DNA from: Rhizoclosmatium globosum
Taxonomy: Eukaryota; Chytridiomycota; Chytridiomycetes; Chytridiales; Chytriomycetaceae
Assembly (NCBI GenBank): GCA_002104985.1
Contig: MCGO01000047.1
Span: 186,001-250,000 of the forward strand
Reading direction: 5' to 3'
Length of the DNA: 64,000 nucleotides
Below the pieces are notes generated by a model. The model made no database searches, had not been told where the DNA came from, and was given only the letters and a program-made list of their open reading frames with translations. Shown here in pieces: positions 10,657 through 22,285 of the stretch; the first letter of the stretch is position 1; each line of letters opens with the position of its first letter. The position numbers and the translations under genes are program-made.

Positions 10657-12968
10657 ATGTGTGGAATCTTTGGAGCATTTGGCTTTGATGCGCGCGACGA
10701 AACATTCAGAGACCGGGCAATTGCACTGTCAAAACGGTAAGCTTATTACCCCGCTTTCTCAGCCTATTTGATCTCATGTTTCCTGCGCAGAATCCGACAC
10801 CGAGGCCCAGATTGGAGCGGAGTAAAGCAACACAAGAACAACATTCTTTGCCACGAAAGACTGGCCATTGTTGGTGTTGGTGCGTTATCTTGGTTGTTAT
10901 CTGTCACCTGTGCTATGTTATGCCCTGCTGTACCCTGCATATGCACTATACCCTACCTTACCATGCTATCCTAAAGTGATCTTACGCTAACTATCGCTGG
11001 CAGACTCCGGAGCCCAGCCTTTGACCAACGAAGATGACTCAATCATCCTGGCTGCCAATGGTGAAATCTACAACCACGTCTCTCTCAGAAAGAGCCTCAA
11101 GAAGAAGCACGAATTCAAGACTCACTCTGACTGTGAAGTTATTCTGTACCTGGTGTGTAGTATTATTGCACGGATTCACATGGAGACTGATTTTATGCAT
11201 TCAGTACGAGGAAATGGGAACTGACTTCATTACTCTCCTTGATGGAATGTTCTCTTTCATTCTGTATGATGCCAAGAAGGATCTTTACATCGCTGCCAGA
11301 GACCCTATCGGTGTCACCACTCTCTACCAGGGATGGCGATACTCTGACAACTCTGTGAGTCAACATCTCTTGTTTATGGATAATGCTTGTTACTGACAAG
11401 ACGTGGTTGTTCAGACTTGGTTCGCTTCCGAAATGAAGTCTCTTCACGATGAATGCGACCGTGTCATTGCTTTCCCTCCAGGACACTTCTACTCATCTGC
11501 AACTGGAGAAACCACAAGATACTACAATCCAACATGGTTCCAGCACCCTGCAAAGCAGTTCCCAGCCGCGGACCGTCCAGCTCCAAAGCAGTCCTTGAAG
11601 GAGGAGCTTGAAATGTACGGAAACTTGAGAACTACTCTTGAAGCTAGTGTCAAGAAGCGATTGATGTCTGATGTGCCTTTCGGAGTCTTGCTCTCTGGAG
11701 GATTGGATTCTTCCTTGATTTCCTCCATTGCTATGAGAATTATGAACGAGGAGAACAAGTCTTCTGATGACGACGATGTGAAATGTGAGTTTTAATGATA
11801 TTCTTTCAGGTTTCAGTCGATTCTTACGCATTAGATTACAGCCATTATGTCTCAAGCCTCAGCTTGGCCACGTCTCCACTCTTTCTCTATTGGTCTCAAG
11901 GGATCTCCAGATCTTGCTGCCGCCCGCCGCGCTGCCGACTTCTTGAAAACCGTTCACCATGAGTACACTTTCACAGTTCAAGAAGGTCTTGACTCAATCT
12001 CCGATGTCATCTACAACTTGGAAACCTACGACGTCACTACCGTCCGTGCCTCAACACCAATGTGGCTTCTCTCTCGTAAAATTAAGGCCATGGGAGTCAA
12101 GATGGTTCTCTCCGGAGAAGGTGCTGACGAAGTCTACGCCGGATACCTCTACTTCCACGCCGCCCCAGACGCTCAATCCCTCCACCACGAAACCATCTCC
12201 CGTATCCAGAACCTCCACACCTCCGATTGTCTCCGTGCCAACAAGTCAACAATGGCATGGGGTCTTGAAGCCCGTGTCCCATTCCTCGACAAGGCCTTCC
12301 TCGACGTTTCCATGCTCCAAGTCCCACCTGAGCGAAAACTCTCCGGCGCAAAGTCACCATACGGCCAAAAGATGGAGAAACACGTTGTCCGTATGGCGTT
12401 CGACGTGCACAAGATCCGTGAACTCCAAAAGAAGGCTGGAGTTACAAAACCATCTGATTTGTCCAACCCCGCCTACTTTGTCCACGACACTGTGTTGCCA
12501 TACCTCCCTGACGAGATCCTCTGGCGTCAGAAGGAGCAGTTCTCGGACGGTGTAGGATACTCGTGGATCGATGGGCTTAAGGATAATGCGGAGAAGGTTG
12601 TTTCTGACCAAGAGTTTGAGCGTGTCAAGAGTGGATGGATGTACAAGGAGGATGCGCCAACAACAAAGGAAGGTGTTTGGTACAGACGTGCCTTTGAAAA
12701 GTTGTTCCCACAGAGAGCGTGCTTGGAGAGTGTTGTGCGATGGATTCCGAGAAAGGATTGGGGATGTCCTGAGGATCCTTCTGGACGTGCTCAGAAGGCG
12801 CATAACGCTGCTTATGAGAAGGGCGCTGAGGCTGAGGCTGCTGTTGAGGAGAGTGCTCCTTCTGCTGCTGCTCCCGCCGCCCCAGCCGCTGCTGCCGGTG
12901 GTAAGAAAAAGAAGAACAAGAACAAGGGAGGTGACTCTGAGCAGGCTTCTAAGAAGGCCAAGGTTTGA
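10657..12968 (+). CDS. ASN1: Asparagine synthetase (glutamine-hydrolysing)
   Basis: Cytosolic enzyme converting aspartate, glutamine and ATP to asparagine. The start [11 protein letters not shown] places the class II glutaminase nucleophile at Cys2. [20 protein letters not shown] and [10 protein letters not shown] complete the glutaminase domain. The synthetase domain shows the PP-loop [28 protein letters not shown] motif and [12 protein letters not shown]. Introns lie at about 10738-10790, 10880-11004, 11154-11202, 11354-11414 and 11784-11841. Two oddities: about 25 extra residues ([12 protein letters not shown]...NPAYFVHD) precede [20 protein letters not shown], and the C-terminus has an alanine-rich then lysine-rich tail ending [10 protein letters not shown]...SKKAKV. 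Confidence 0.97.
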
Positions 12969-13437
12969 AATGCTACTCGTTGGGTGTTGATAATGATGAA
13001 CTTACAATCAAGACGATATTAAATAAAAGATTCTTTGTTTATTAAAGACGGACATCATTATAATTGACACATAAGATCGCAATCTAAGACAACGAATTCT
13101 GTCTTGATTAACAGGATTGAACTGAAACTGTGCACCTTATGTTGATTATAACCTTCCAACGTTGATAAACCTGAGAAATAGACACTGCCAATGTCGTTGG
13201 CAGGTCTTTTGACGTCAGCATATATGACTTCTGCTGTTGGAGGCCGTAGTTGACATATTTCTTGGATTTTGCCATACCAATATTAAATGTTTACCAACGG
13301 TGTATTTGGTGTGTTTATTGGTCTGGATAACGAATAATAAATGATAAATTAGACAATAGAAGAAAATATTAATTGAATGAGCATTTATTCAAATATCAGG
13401 GAAATACAATATCACAATATCACAATCATGAGTCAAT
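12969..13437. other. Intergenic 3' region between convergent genes
   Basis: AT-rich sequence between the convergent asparagine synthetase and pirin genes. AATAAA-type signals are visible near 13020 and 13340. I see no open frame, RNA gene or repeat. Confidence 0.6.
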
Positions 13438-14472
13438 TTAAAGCTCGTCCTTTTTGATAGCTGAAGGAGGGTATTCTTCTGGCTTTCCCTTCACAGCCAG
13501 GAAACGTCCCTTCTCTCTTGGGAAGATGACAGCGTCCTGATCCCAAGGCCAACCACCAAACTGAGTTCTGCGATAATCGCTGAAAGCCTTAGCGATTTCT
13601 TCCTGGGTATTCATGACAAATGGACCGTGCTGAACAACTGGTTCATCAATTGGCTTTCCCTGAAGAACCAAAATCTCCAAGTCCTTTTCAGTTCCCGTGT
13701 TGCTGAGCTGAACTTCAGGCGCGACGCGTTGGCCCTTGAATTCCACGACACTGAGCTCTGGAATCTTTTCTTGATCAATAACGAGTCCGCTTCCTTCCAC
13801 CAAGAAAATGCTTCGTGTTGAGCCTTCCGCGGATTTTGGGAGAGTAATCTTTCCGCCTGGCTTGATGAGCATGTGCCAGACGTTCACGTCGTTCGCTGGG
13901 TCCTTTGCCCAACTGTCGCGAATAGGAGGTAAAGCTGTCTTTCCGTGTAATGTTCCGGCAAGGACAGTCACGTTCGCCTTTCCATCTGGAGTATTGAAGC
14001 GGGTAATGTTTTCGTTCCAGTGCATCAGTTGGTTTGGCTCGACCATCTTGTTCTTTGCTGGAAGGTTGAGCCAGAGCTGGAACCATCTGACTGGGTTATC
14101 GCCCTTTTCGTTGAGGAGGGGCATGTTTTCGCCGTGGAGGATTCCAGAACCAGCTGTCATCCACTGAAGGTCTCCGTTTCCGTATCGACCGCTACCGCCA
14201 AGTGAGTCTGTGTGATCGATAGTTCCTTCGAGTGTACATGTGATGGTTTCAAAGCCTCTGTGTGGGTGTTGGGGGAAACCTGGAACCTTGCGGCCGTGGT
14301 ACATTCTGTATGGCTGGTTTGCGTTCCAGTCGTTTCCGTTTCCGACCCGAGGAGCTTCCATCTTTGCGTTACCAGCTGGGTAGACGTCCTTGTGGTACAC
14401 AGCAAAGAGGAACGGGTTCTGTGTGGGCATTGGTGTGGCCACGTTGATTGGCTTGATGGTGAAGCGAGACAT
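13438..14472 (-). CDS. Pirin, intronless copy
   Basis: Bicupin metal protein; pirins are nuclear cofactors or quercetinase-like dioxygenases. 344 residues, single exon, starting MSRFTIKPINVATP. The N-terminal cupin keeps all four metal ligands: [11 protein letters not shown] supplies two histidines and GILHGENMPL supplies the third histidine and the glutamate. The C-terminal domain includes VNVWHMLIKPGG and PFVMNTQEEI. Length is somewhat above human pirin (290). A second copy with introns lies at 22286-23485. Confidence 0.95.
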   Translation of the reverse strand: MSRFTIKPINVATPMPTQNPFLFAVYHKDVYPAGNAKMEAPRVGNGNDWNANQPYRMYHGRKVPGFPQHPHRGFETITCTLEGTIDHTDSLGGSGRYGNGDLQWMTAGSGILHGENMPLLNEKGDNPVRWFQLWLNLPAKNKMVEPNQLMHWNENITRFNTPDGKANVTVLAGTLHGKTALPPIRDSWAKDPANDVNVWHMLIKPGGKITLPKSAEGSTRSIFLVEGSGLVIDQEKIPELSVVEFKGQRVAPEVQLSNTGTEKDLEILVLQGKPIDEPVVQHGPFVMNTQEEIAKAFSDYRRTQFGGWPWDQDAVIFPREKGRFLAVKGKPEEYPPSAIKKDEL

Positions 14473-15208
14473 TGCTGCGATTATATAACTTGGTTTTTGA
14501 GTAGTTGTGGAGGGAGAGAGTGGACCGGCTTCACCTTTTATTGCCTTGGAGATGATTTCGAATGTAATTTCGAAGCGTTCATGAACTTGATACCCATGAT
14601 ACTTTCCAGATGAACGTAGAATAATAAGGAAGAGTTGCTTTGATCATCTGAAAGTTATGTTGATGCAGAGGATTGTACTTCAACGAACCTTTTCAACTAT
14701 CCGTTTCAATTCAAGCTCATGACTGCACGATCAAAGAGAGTATATCATTACTCAAACAATAGTTTAGCTTAAGTAATCTCGAAACGTGTTTAACTTCATC
14801 TAACAGAGGAAAGAGGCCGGATACTCTGATAATGATGGTTCGCAGCTATCGAAATCTGCATTCATAGTCTCTTAATAAATATTGTGTACAGCGACATTAA
14901 TCGCTCCTGGTTAATTACTTGAGATGAGGGTTGGATAGAGAGAGCGTGGCCTTCTCGTTTCTGTCCCTTTTCATCAAAAAATCACAAGGTGTGTTACCAT
15001 GCCATCACCACCACCAACTGGCGTCTCGTGGACCATCAGATTGCTCGAATGTGCACTGGATGAGTGAATCTGTCAGACGGATGCTGTGTGAGACTAGTCG
15101 GATGGAATGGACTGGCTGGGATGGAGGATCAGAAAGCACATGTCCCCTTGACTACTCTGACTACTCAAACTGAAACGGGAACACTAAACCTTTCTCTTTC
15201 TGATTTAG
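14473..15208. other. Intergenic region upstream of pirin and RPS10
   Basis: About 740 bp between the divergent pirin and RPS10 starts, presumably holding both promoters. Short open stretches here lack recognisable similarity. No repeat or RNA gene was recognised. Confidence 0.5.
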
Positions 15209-16032
15209 ATGCTTATTCCAACTGAGAACCGCAAGAAGATCATGCAGTTGAGTATTGTTGGAGTTGTTTTCAATTTGGGTTTCTTGGGCGAGAGTTGAGA
15301 ATGGGTGGTGGTTCCTGTCTGTTGCGAATAGCCGAAGCTTTCCAATGGCAGTCCCACCCAATAGGGCCTCAATGGCTCGCCAGATCACCTTGTTTTCCCC
15401 CCTTTCCCTTCACTTTGATCCGTTGTTTCGCTTGCCCATCCCCTTCCATTTCCTCCCTTTTGATCTTATTTACTTCGAATGGCTGGAAATTGAAGCGGAT
15501 ACGATTGCGATTACAACTCAAAGTCTTCTCCCTTCTTTCGAAAGCTGGTGTTTTTTGTTTTGATTTCAGAGCCCAATGTCCATGAACCTCTCAACTAAAC
15601 ATCCTACTCTTCATCAGATACCTCTTCCAGGAGGGAGTTATGGTCGCCAAGAAGGACTTCAACGCCCCAAAGCACCAAGACGTTGACGTTCCAAACTTGC
15701 ACGTCATCAAGCTCCTCCAGTCCTTCGAGTCCAAGGGTCTCGTTAACGTCCGTTTCTCGTGGCAATACTACTACTACTTCTTGAACGACGCCGGTATTGA
15801 GTACCTCCGCAAGTACCTCCACTTGCCAGTCGAGATTGTCCCACGTACCCACATCAAGACTGCTAAGGCCCCAGGTGTCCGTCCAGGACGTGAGGAGCGC
15901 CCACAGCGTGGTGAGCGTCGTGAGGGTGGCGAGTACCGTCGCAGAAACGATGGCGAGAAGAAGGAGGGTGCTACTGGTGACTTCCGCCCAGAGTTCCGTG
16001 GTGGTGTCGGCCGTGGTGCTCCACGTGCTTAA
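15209..16032 (+). CDS. RPS10: 40S ribosomal protein S10 (eS10)
   Basis: Small-subunit ribosomal protein. A 36-nt first exon at 15209 encodes MLIPTENRKKIM. An intron of about 375 nt with a GTTGAG donor follows, and the main exon resumes at about 15619 as QYLFQEGVMVAKKDFN. The S10/plectin core is complete: NLHVIKLLQSFESKGLV, RFSWQYYYYFLNDAG and YLRKYLHLPVEIVP. The C-terminus is the usual Arg/Gly-rich tail (ending RGGVGRGAPRA). Codon use is biased, as expected for a highly expressed gene. The first intron is much longer than its neighbours' introns, but I could not identify a snoRNA in it. Confidence 0.97.
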
Positions 16033-16204
16033 GTTCTCTGATTCTTGAGAACTTGCGCATCTACATTCTTTGTTCAGGATTTGGCCCGTTAGTATAGCCA
16101 ATGGATGGAATGGAATCGTTGTTTGAATTTTTTGAGTCTTGTTATAAAGATAAAAAGAAGGATTTCTTACGTTTGTTTATAAACTTATTTTTAATTGTTT
16201 CTGA

Positions 16205-19200
16205 TTATGAGATTGGCACGGATTCTCCTTCTTGACCTCCTTCAATAACCTCTGACCGCCTTGGCTCAACTGTCCCACTTGATTCTTGTACACCAAGTTC
16301 ATTTTCGCCTGAAGTATCAATCGACGTGACGATAGTAGATTCCTCCAATGCTTCTGCTGTCGCGCCTACTGGTAGCGACGTGACTTCAGTTACTTCCTCC
16401 GTTACAGTCGGGATACTCGTCTCAATTTCAACACCCTCAGAAACCTCAGCACTTTCAGTAACTACTGGCCCATCAGCAGCAGCTGCCACAATAGAATTCT
16501 GCGACAATGAAATCGGAGGCAATTTAAAATCAGATTTCGCAGTACTCTTTTGGGGCAACTTTGGCATACCCCTTCCACTCTTTTTCATCTCAAAGTAATC
16601 ATCCTTGACTTGCTTCAACGCACGATTCAAGCCATCCAGCGCGTACTTGTACTCCTTCACTTGCGAGTGATACATATTAAGCTCAACATTCATATGTTTC
16701 AGCTGCACATTCTTCTCCTTCAAGATGCGTTGAAACTCTTCAACCTGTTCAATCGCTTCAGGTCCAACCTGTTTCGCCATAACAGCCTTCAAATGCAGAT
16801 AAAGCTCTTCCTTCTGTTGAATCAGCGTTTCCTTCTCTTTCACCTCTTTTGTTTTTGAAATCAGGTTTTTCTGGAGCGTGTGCAACAGTTGAATCATTTC
16901 AAAGGCTTTTGGGTTGGAGCCTTCGAGTTTGCGCCATCTGTGGACGTTGATTGGGTTTTCGAGTTCGTCTTCGAGGGCTTTTATGCGGGTTTGTTCGCGG
17001 GTGATTTCGGTGGTTAGTTTGCGGAGGAGGCGTTTGTTGGGGGATAGGTCGGAGATTTCTTGGCCTAGCCGGTCGTCGTCTTCACGGATTTGGCGGAGGT
17101 CTTCGCGGAGGGTTTGGATGGCTCTGTTCGTTGGGGTTTAAATTGGGTTTGATGAAACGTGGGCAACTTACTTTAGCTGCTCTTTGTAATATATCTCAGA
17201 CCGAATCAAAGAGGATTGCTGCGTTTTGATTTTGTTGTATGCTTTCGCGAGTTCTTCGTTTTGTCGAATCAATTGAGAACTCAAGTTGTCACGTTCACTG
17301 ATGAGCACTTGAAGCGCATTTTCCTGTCTAGTTCGTTCCAAATCAGCCTCTTTTACAAACTGGTTCAACTTCATCTCTTCGGCAAGTTGACTACGGATGT
17401 AAGACTGAGCCAACTCATTTTGGTTTTTGAGAGTCTTGACCTCATCGCTAATGATTTCAATGTCTTTTGCAAGTTTCCCATTCTCCGCGTCCTCCTTCGA
17501 CAAGGCGTCATACTTTGCGTTGATGTCTTCTTTGTACCCGTTGATTTGATAGTTCATAATCTTGAGCTTTCGCTTCATTTCAGCGATTTCAGACTGCGAT
17601 TCAATCAGATGCTTTGCATGCAAGTTACGGTCACTTTGGACAGCTTCATACAGATTCTGCTTGTGCTTCAGCTTCGTATCGGCTTGCATCATTTTCCGCT
17701 TGTACTCGAAAATCTCGGCTTCTTTGGCTTTGATTTGTTGGAGACCGTCGATGCAGAGTTGTTGGAGTCGAGCTGCTTCTTCTGTGCATCTGTCGCGGTC
17801 GGCTTCTAGGTGTGCGATTTCTTGCAGTTGGTGTGCGATTTCTTTGTTTTCGCGGCCGAGTTCTACTTCAATGTTGTGACGGGCTTGGCGAAGAATGATG
17901 GTTGCGTCAACGTGATGGGCTGTTTCATCGGTTGTTTTGAGTGTGTTTCCTTGGAGAATGTCGTTTTCTCTTTGTAAGTCGTCTGGCATAAATTTGTTAG
18001 TTAAGAGGATTCATCGGAACATTCAGAATCATACCGATTGATTTTCTGACAACATCAATAGCTCGCTTTGTCTTTTCGATTTCTTGCACTCTACTTTCAT
18101 TCTCAGCTCGCATTGTGCGTCGTTCCAGCTCAGCCTCCACTTTTTGTTCTTCCAACAACCGATTCTTTTTCACCAACACTTCTTTCATCCGGTTTACTTT
18201 CTTAACCTCCACCCGATTCTTGTGTAATTTTACTTCTCGCTCTTTCAGCTCTTTAGCCAATTCATTATTCTCACTCATGAGTTGATTCGTTAGATCAATC
18301 TGTTCTCCACAGTCTTCCTGAAGCTTTACAGTTCGTGCTTGAAGACCCTCACGTCCCTTCATGAGTTTCTCAAGCATTTGCTTTTGTGTCTTGATTTGCG
18401 ATTCTAGGATGGATATGTCGTCTCTGGAACGGTTTACAGCGTCTTGTTTTACCCGAACTTCTTGAGATTTTACGGCAACTACGATGCGTAGTTCACGGAG
18501 GTCTCGTTCAAGACGTTCTTTGTTTCGCATTTCGCCGTCGATTTCAGCCTTCTTTTCGGCGTTGCGCTCTTTGAGGTTGTAGATTTGGTGCTCACAGTCG
18601 CCTTTAAAGAGAATGGTGAGTTGGAGAGAAGGGAACGCCGATGAGATCACAGAACAATACCTTTTAACTGATCCGTGACACGAACCTTATCTGTCACTTC
18701 TGCAATTCCCTGCCTCAACATCACAATTTTGTCAAACTCGGCTTCGAGTTCTCTAGCCAATGTATCTTTCGTAGAAATCAGCTCGTTCAGTGTACGTTCC
18801 TGGGCAACTGAAAGTCCAACTCCTTGTTTCAATTGGGAATTTAGGGACGAAATGTCAAGTCGAAGTTGACGCAGTTCTTCGCGTAAGTTCTCTTCCGTCT
18901 TGTTGTTGGTTTCAATGAGCGTCTCGGCGTTTTTAATTTGTTCTTTGAGTTGTTTGATTGACAGTTGGTCGGCGACAGCGTTTCGTGCAGATTCTTCAGT
19001 TACAACAGCGTTGATCTATGTTCAAGAAGTAAGTATTGGTGGTTGTTTGATCGCAAAATATAGATTCGAGCGTTCATGATCAGCTCTTCACTAGTTAGCT
19101 ACCTTGTATTCCTTTTCCAGTTCTCCATACTGCCGACCAAGAACCATGGCATGATGTCGACTTCTCAAGACAGCTTTGTGCATTTTTTCGTATTCCACAA

Positions 19201-19348
19201 GAAAGGCCTGCAAGTCTGGGTTGTCCTTGATGGATTCGTAGGTTGTTTGATATTCCGTTTCGCACGCAAAGAAGAAGGCATCTTGTCTCTCTTGGGCAAG
19301 GATATGTTCTGGAACGGGATCTTGCAAGTGCGGGTTCTGATCTTCCAT
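16205..19348 (-). CDS. CFAP58: Cilia- and flagella-associated protein 58 (CCDC147)
   Basis: Long coiled-coil axonemal/basal-body protein. Start MEDQNPHLQDPVPEHILAQE at 19348; LQAFLVEYEKMHKAVLRSRH matches the N-terminal CFAP58 core. Successive exons (16205-16897, about 16900-17125, 17168-17989, 17997-18650, about 18660-19015, about 19103-19348) read as uninterrupted heptad coiled coil in frame. The C-terminal segment LISKTKEVKEKETLIQQKEE, QVGPEAIEQVEEFQRILKEK and LNMYHSQVKEYKYALDGLNR is strongly characteristic of CFAP58. After it comes a tail rich in Ser, Thr, Val and Glu ending EGGQEGESVPIS. This gene implies a flagellated zoospore. It is divergent from the next gene by 62 bp. Confidence 0.93.
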
Positions 19349-19410
19349 TTGGGAAAGCTTCTATAAAAGAAAGAGAGTTTGTCACCGAAAAACAAAACAA
19401 ATTAATTCCA

Positions 19411-22117
19411 ATGAAAAAGACACTTAACCTCAAAGCTTCAAATCGGCCCAAACTAACTCAAACACTGGGTCCAACCAGTCCAATCGTAACTGAAAGCGAA
19501 CTTCAGCCTGATTTGAATTCAAAGGAGACGGTGAAGGAGGCGCAAAAGGACTCGAATGCCTGGCTGGCTCCTTCATCAAATCCAATTACTCACGATGAAT
19601 GGGAAAAGAAGGTTGGTTGTGTTGGTTAAGGTTTGGGGTATAATAAGGCTAACGTGGTTGTTTAAAAGCACAAGGAGTATCCAAGTAACCCAAACATGCT
19701 TGTCCTTCTATTAGCCACTCACTCTCTTTCCCTTTACCACAGAACCACTAAGCAGTACGACTAAGCCGAAAGAGGCTATCCTGTGAGTCCTTGCCTCTCT
19801 TCCACATCAATCTGACATTCTTTTCCTCAGTTCCGAACTCCTCCATTCAAATTCAGCGAATGCTTGGGCTGACGATGATGAAATGGATTATTCGGCAGTT
19901 CCAGTTTTTGGTGATGGAATTGGCGTTTCTGGTTCAGTTCCTTCGACGCCTGTGATTCAAGATATCGAAAAAGGAAATGAGCAGGAATCAGTTAAAGAGT
20001 TGAAGAAGGTGAGTTAGAATTTCGATGATGGCTGGAGTAGTTACAAACTGGATGCCGATTCTTGAAGCTGTGGATGTTCGACTGTCTTATTATTTACTGC
20101 TTACTTATCATTCGCATATAAATAGTCACCCGAAAAGAAGTCGCTTCCTCCACCGCCACCTGTGAATCCATGGTCAAAAAACGTTCAACCCATCAAATCG
20201 ATTCTGAGAAAGGAATCAGAAGAAAAAGTCTTGCCACCTCCACCTCCACCGCCTGTTATTCCTAGCGAGAGCAAGGTGAGGGCTGAGAACGAATTTTATT
20301 TGAAGTTAGCTCTGACGGATTTTGGTAGACTTCTACTCACCGCACTACATTCCATGAAAGAGAATGGGCGTCGTCGACGCCTGGAGAATGGGAAGCAGAC
20401 CAACACCATCGCGGCAGGCAGCAACATCACATTCCTCAACGTACCAGCAATCAAGATATCCGATCCTCAGTTGATCCAACCCTCTCAGACACAACAAACT
20501 GGAGACGTTCTGCACCACCTCCGCCCACTCAATACATTCTTGAAAGAGATCGCGATGTTAAACCAAACCGTGATTTCAATCATAATTCCTTACCACCTCG
20601 TGATCCACACAATATCCCATCAACCCGAGGTTCCTCCCGCTCATCACACCCAGACGCATCACTGCACGCATCAGAACCACCACTTCAACAAGAACCAGAA
20701 ATGTGGCGGAAGCAACCTCCTCCCCCTCCCCCGCAACGACCACTGTCTGCCCTCATTCCTCCACCTACAGCTACAGTCCCTCCACTCCTACGTCGCCGCA
20801 CTTCAGCCTCTCCTGCAGAAGTCACACCTCCTGAGGAAGAGCTCTCCTGGCGGAGACGGGAGGCACCTGTAGCTCCAACTGCATTCGTCCCTGTAAAACA
20901 GAGAGACCGCGTGAAACCGTCGCCGAATCCGTCTGCAGGAGTTTTGGGAACAACAGGAAGCCGAGAGAATGCTAAAATGCCGGAAGGGTCTGGGAAGTCG
21001 CCGAACGTGAACGCGAGTGGACTTGTGTCTGTGAAGAAAGAGGGAGCCGTGGATACAAGTTCATCTGTAAAGAAAGATTCGCCGGTTGTTGGAGCTGGGA
21101 GTCTAAAGGCAGACAAAGAAGTGCCACCGTCAAAGAATGTTGAAGTTGCGTGGAGGAAAATTACTAAGGATATAGATGGAAACGAGTTGCCACGGAAAGT
21201 CATATTGAAGAACGAGGCGGCGAGTGCTTCTACTATTGTTGCGCCGATTCCTGCTCCTGTTCTGGAAAAGTCTACAAAACGGGCGACATTTACTCCTGTA
21301 GTCAAACCGGATCCTCATGCCTCGGATACTAACACGGCGCCTGTGATTCTTAAGAAACGAGCGAGTGAGGACGATGTTGGGAAGTACGTGAAAGGGAAAG
21401 GCGTAGACAGGAAGGAGCATGTGGTTACTCGCGTTGAGAGGGACAAAAACGAAGCTTCGGATGGATTGCTGTATCATCCGAATGGAAAGCCTCTTGCGAG
21501 CATGAGTTTGAGCGTTAATGACTTTGATGCTGTCATGAAGAATATTAAGGCTATGATGGAGTCCAAAACCAGTTCAGCAATTGAGAAAGTTGAGGAGAAT
21601 GAAATGGTGGAGGAGAAGCCAAGTGGAGAGGAGAATGAAGATACAGAGGAAGTGCTTGAAACCGCAAATGAAGCTGTACAGGATGAGAAGAGTGGTAAGC
21701 TCATATTGCTCTTGGTTTTGAAGTTGACAGTATTGTTTCAGACATTGTAATTCCAGACATTCAACAAGAGCCTCCAACACCACCACTCGCTTCTGCATCA
21801 ATCACGAAAACTCCGCCTCTGAAAAGTGCAGCCCTGCGTCAACCCCATCCACCCTCTTTTCACGCTCAACCGCAGCAGCCAAGAAAGCATCCACACGGAA
21901 CACTTGTATACCCGCTTCCTCCACAGCTTTGGAATCCAACACACACGTTCATTCATCCTGCGTATATGCTTGGTGGACCAACTGTGGTTTATGCCACTCC
22001 TGAACAGAGTTTCGGTCATGAGGGACATCCGTGGGCAACTCCGTTTTTGCTTCCTATCGTAAGTACTACTGTAAAGTTTATGCGAAAGTAGTGTGCATTA
22101 ATCAGTCTTTGGAATAA
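19411..22117 (+). CDS. Proline-rich low-complexity protein, PRRC2/BAT2-like candidate
   Basis: Multi-exon gene starting MKKTLNLKASNRPKLTQ. An early exon carries NAWADDDEMDYSAVPVFGDG, an acidic WADD.E.DYS motif reminiscent of PRRC2/BAT2-type proteins. Then come polyproline tracts (LPPPPPVNPW, KVLPPPPPPPV, QPPPPPPQRP), an RGR/His/Gln-rich stretch and a Lys/Glu-rich region with SVNDFDAVMKNIKAMMESK. The last visible exon ends ...TPFLLPI; a GTAAGT donor and CAG acceptor would add SLE and stop at 22117. Without that splice the frame stops at about 22091. It is probably an RNA-associated, disordered protein, but family assignment is tentative. It shares a 62-bp divergent promoter region with CFAP58. 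Confidence 0.6.
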
Positions 22118-22285
22118 ATCTTGCATTCACTTTGTTTTCGAAGGTTTAGTCTCGCACAATTATTAGCCGTATAAGCTGCGTATATTGAGAGAGACAGATA
22201 ACCCTTTCTATCATTCGAAATCGTGAAGAAGTAGTAGTGTTAAATTTGAATCAATTCAGCTTCAAAGTTCATTCGAAATCAAACA

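Noticed and set aside
12400..12500. Unspliced intron explaining the extra asparagine synthetase residues
   Set aside because: The segment keeps frame, has no plausible donor-acceptor pair and encodes normal-looking protein.
15604..16101. Minus-strand 165-codon frame
   Set aside because: Antisense shadow of RPS10, created by its biased codon use.
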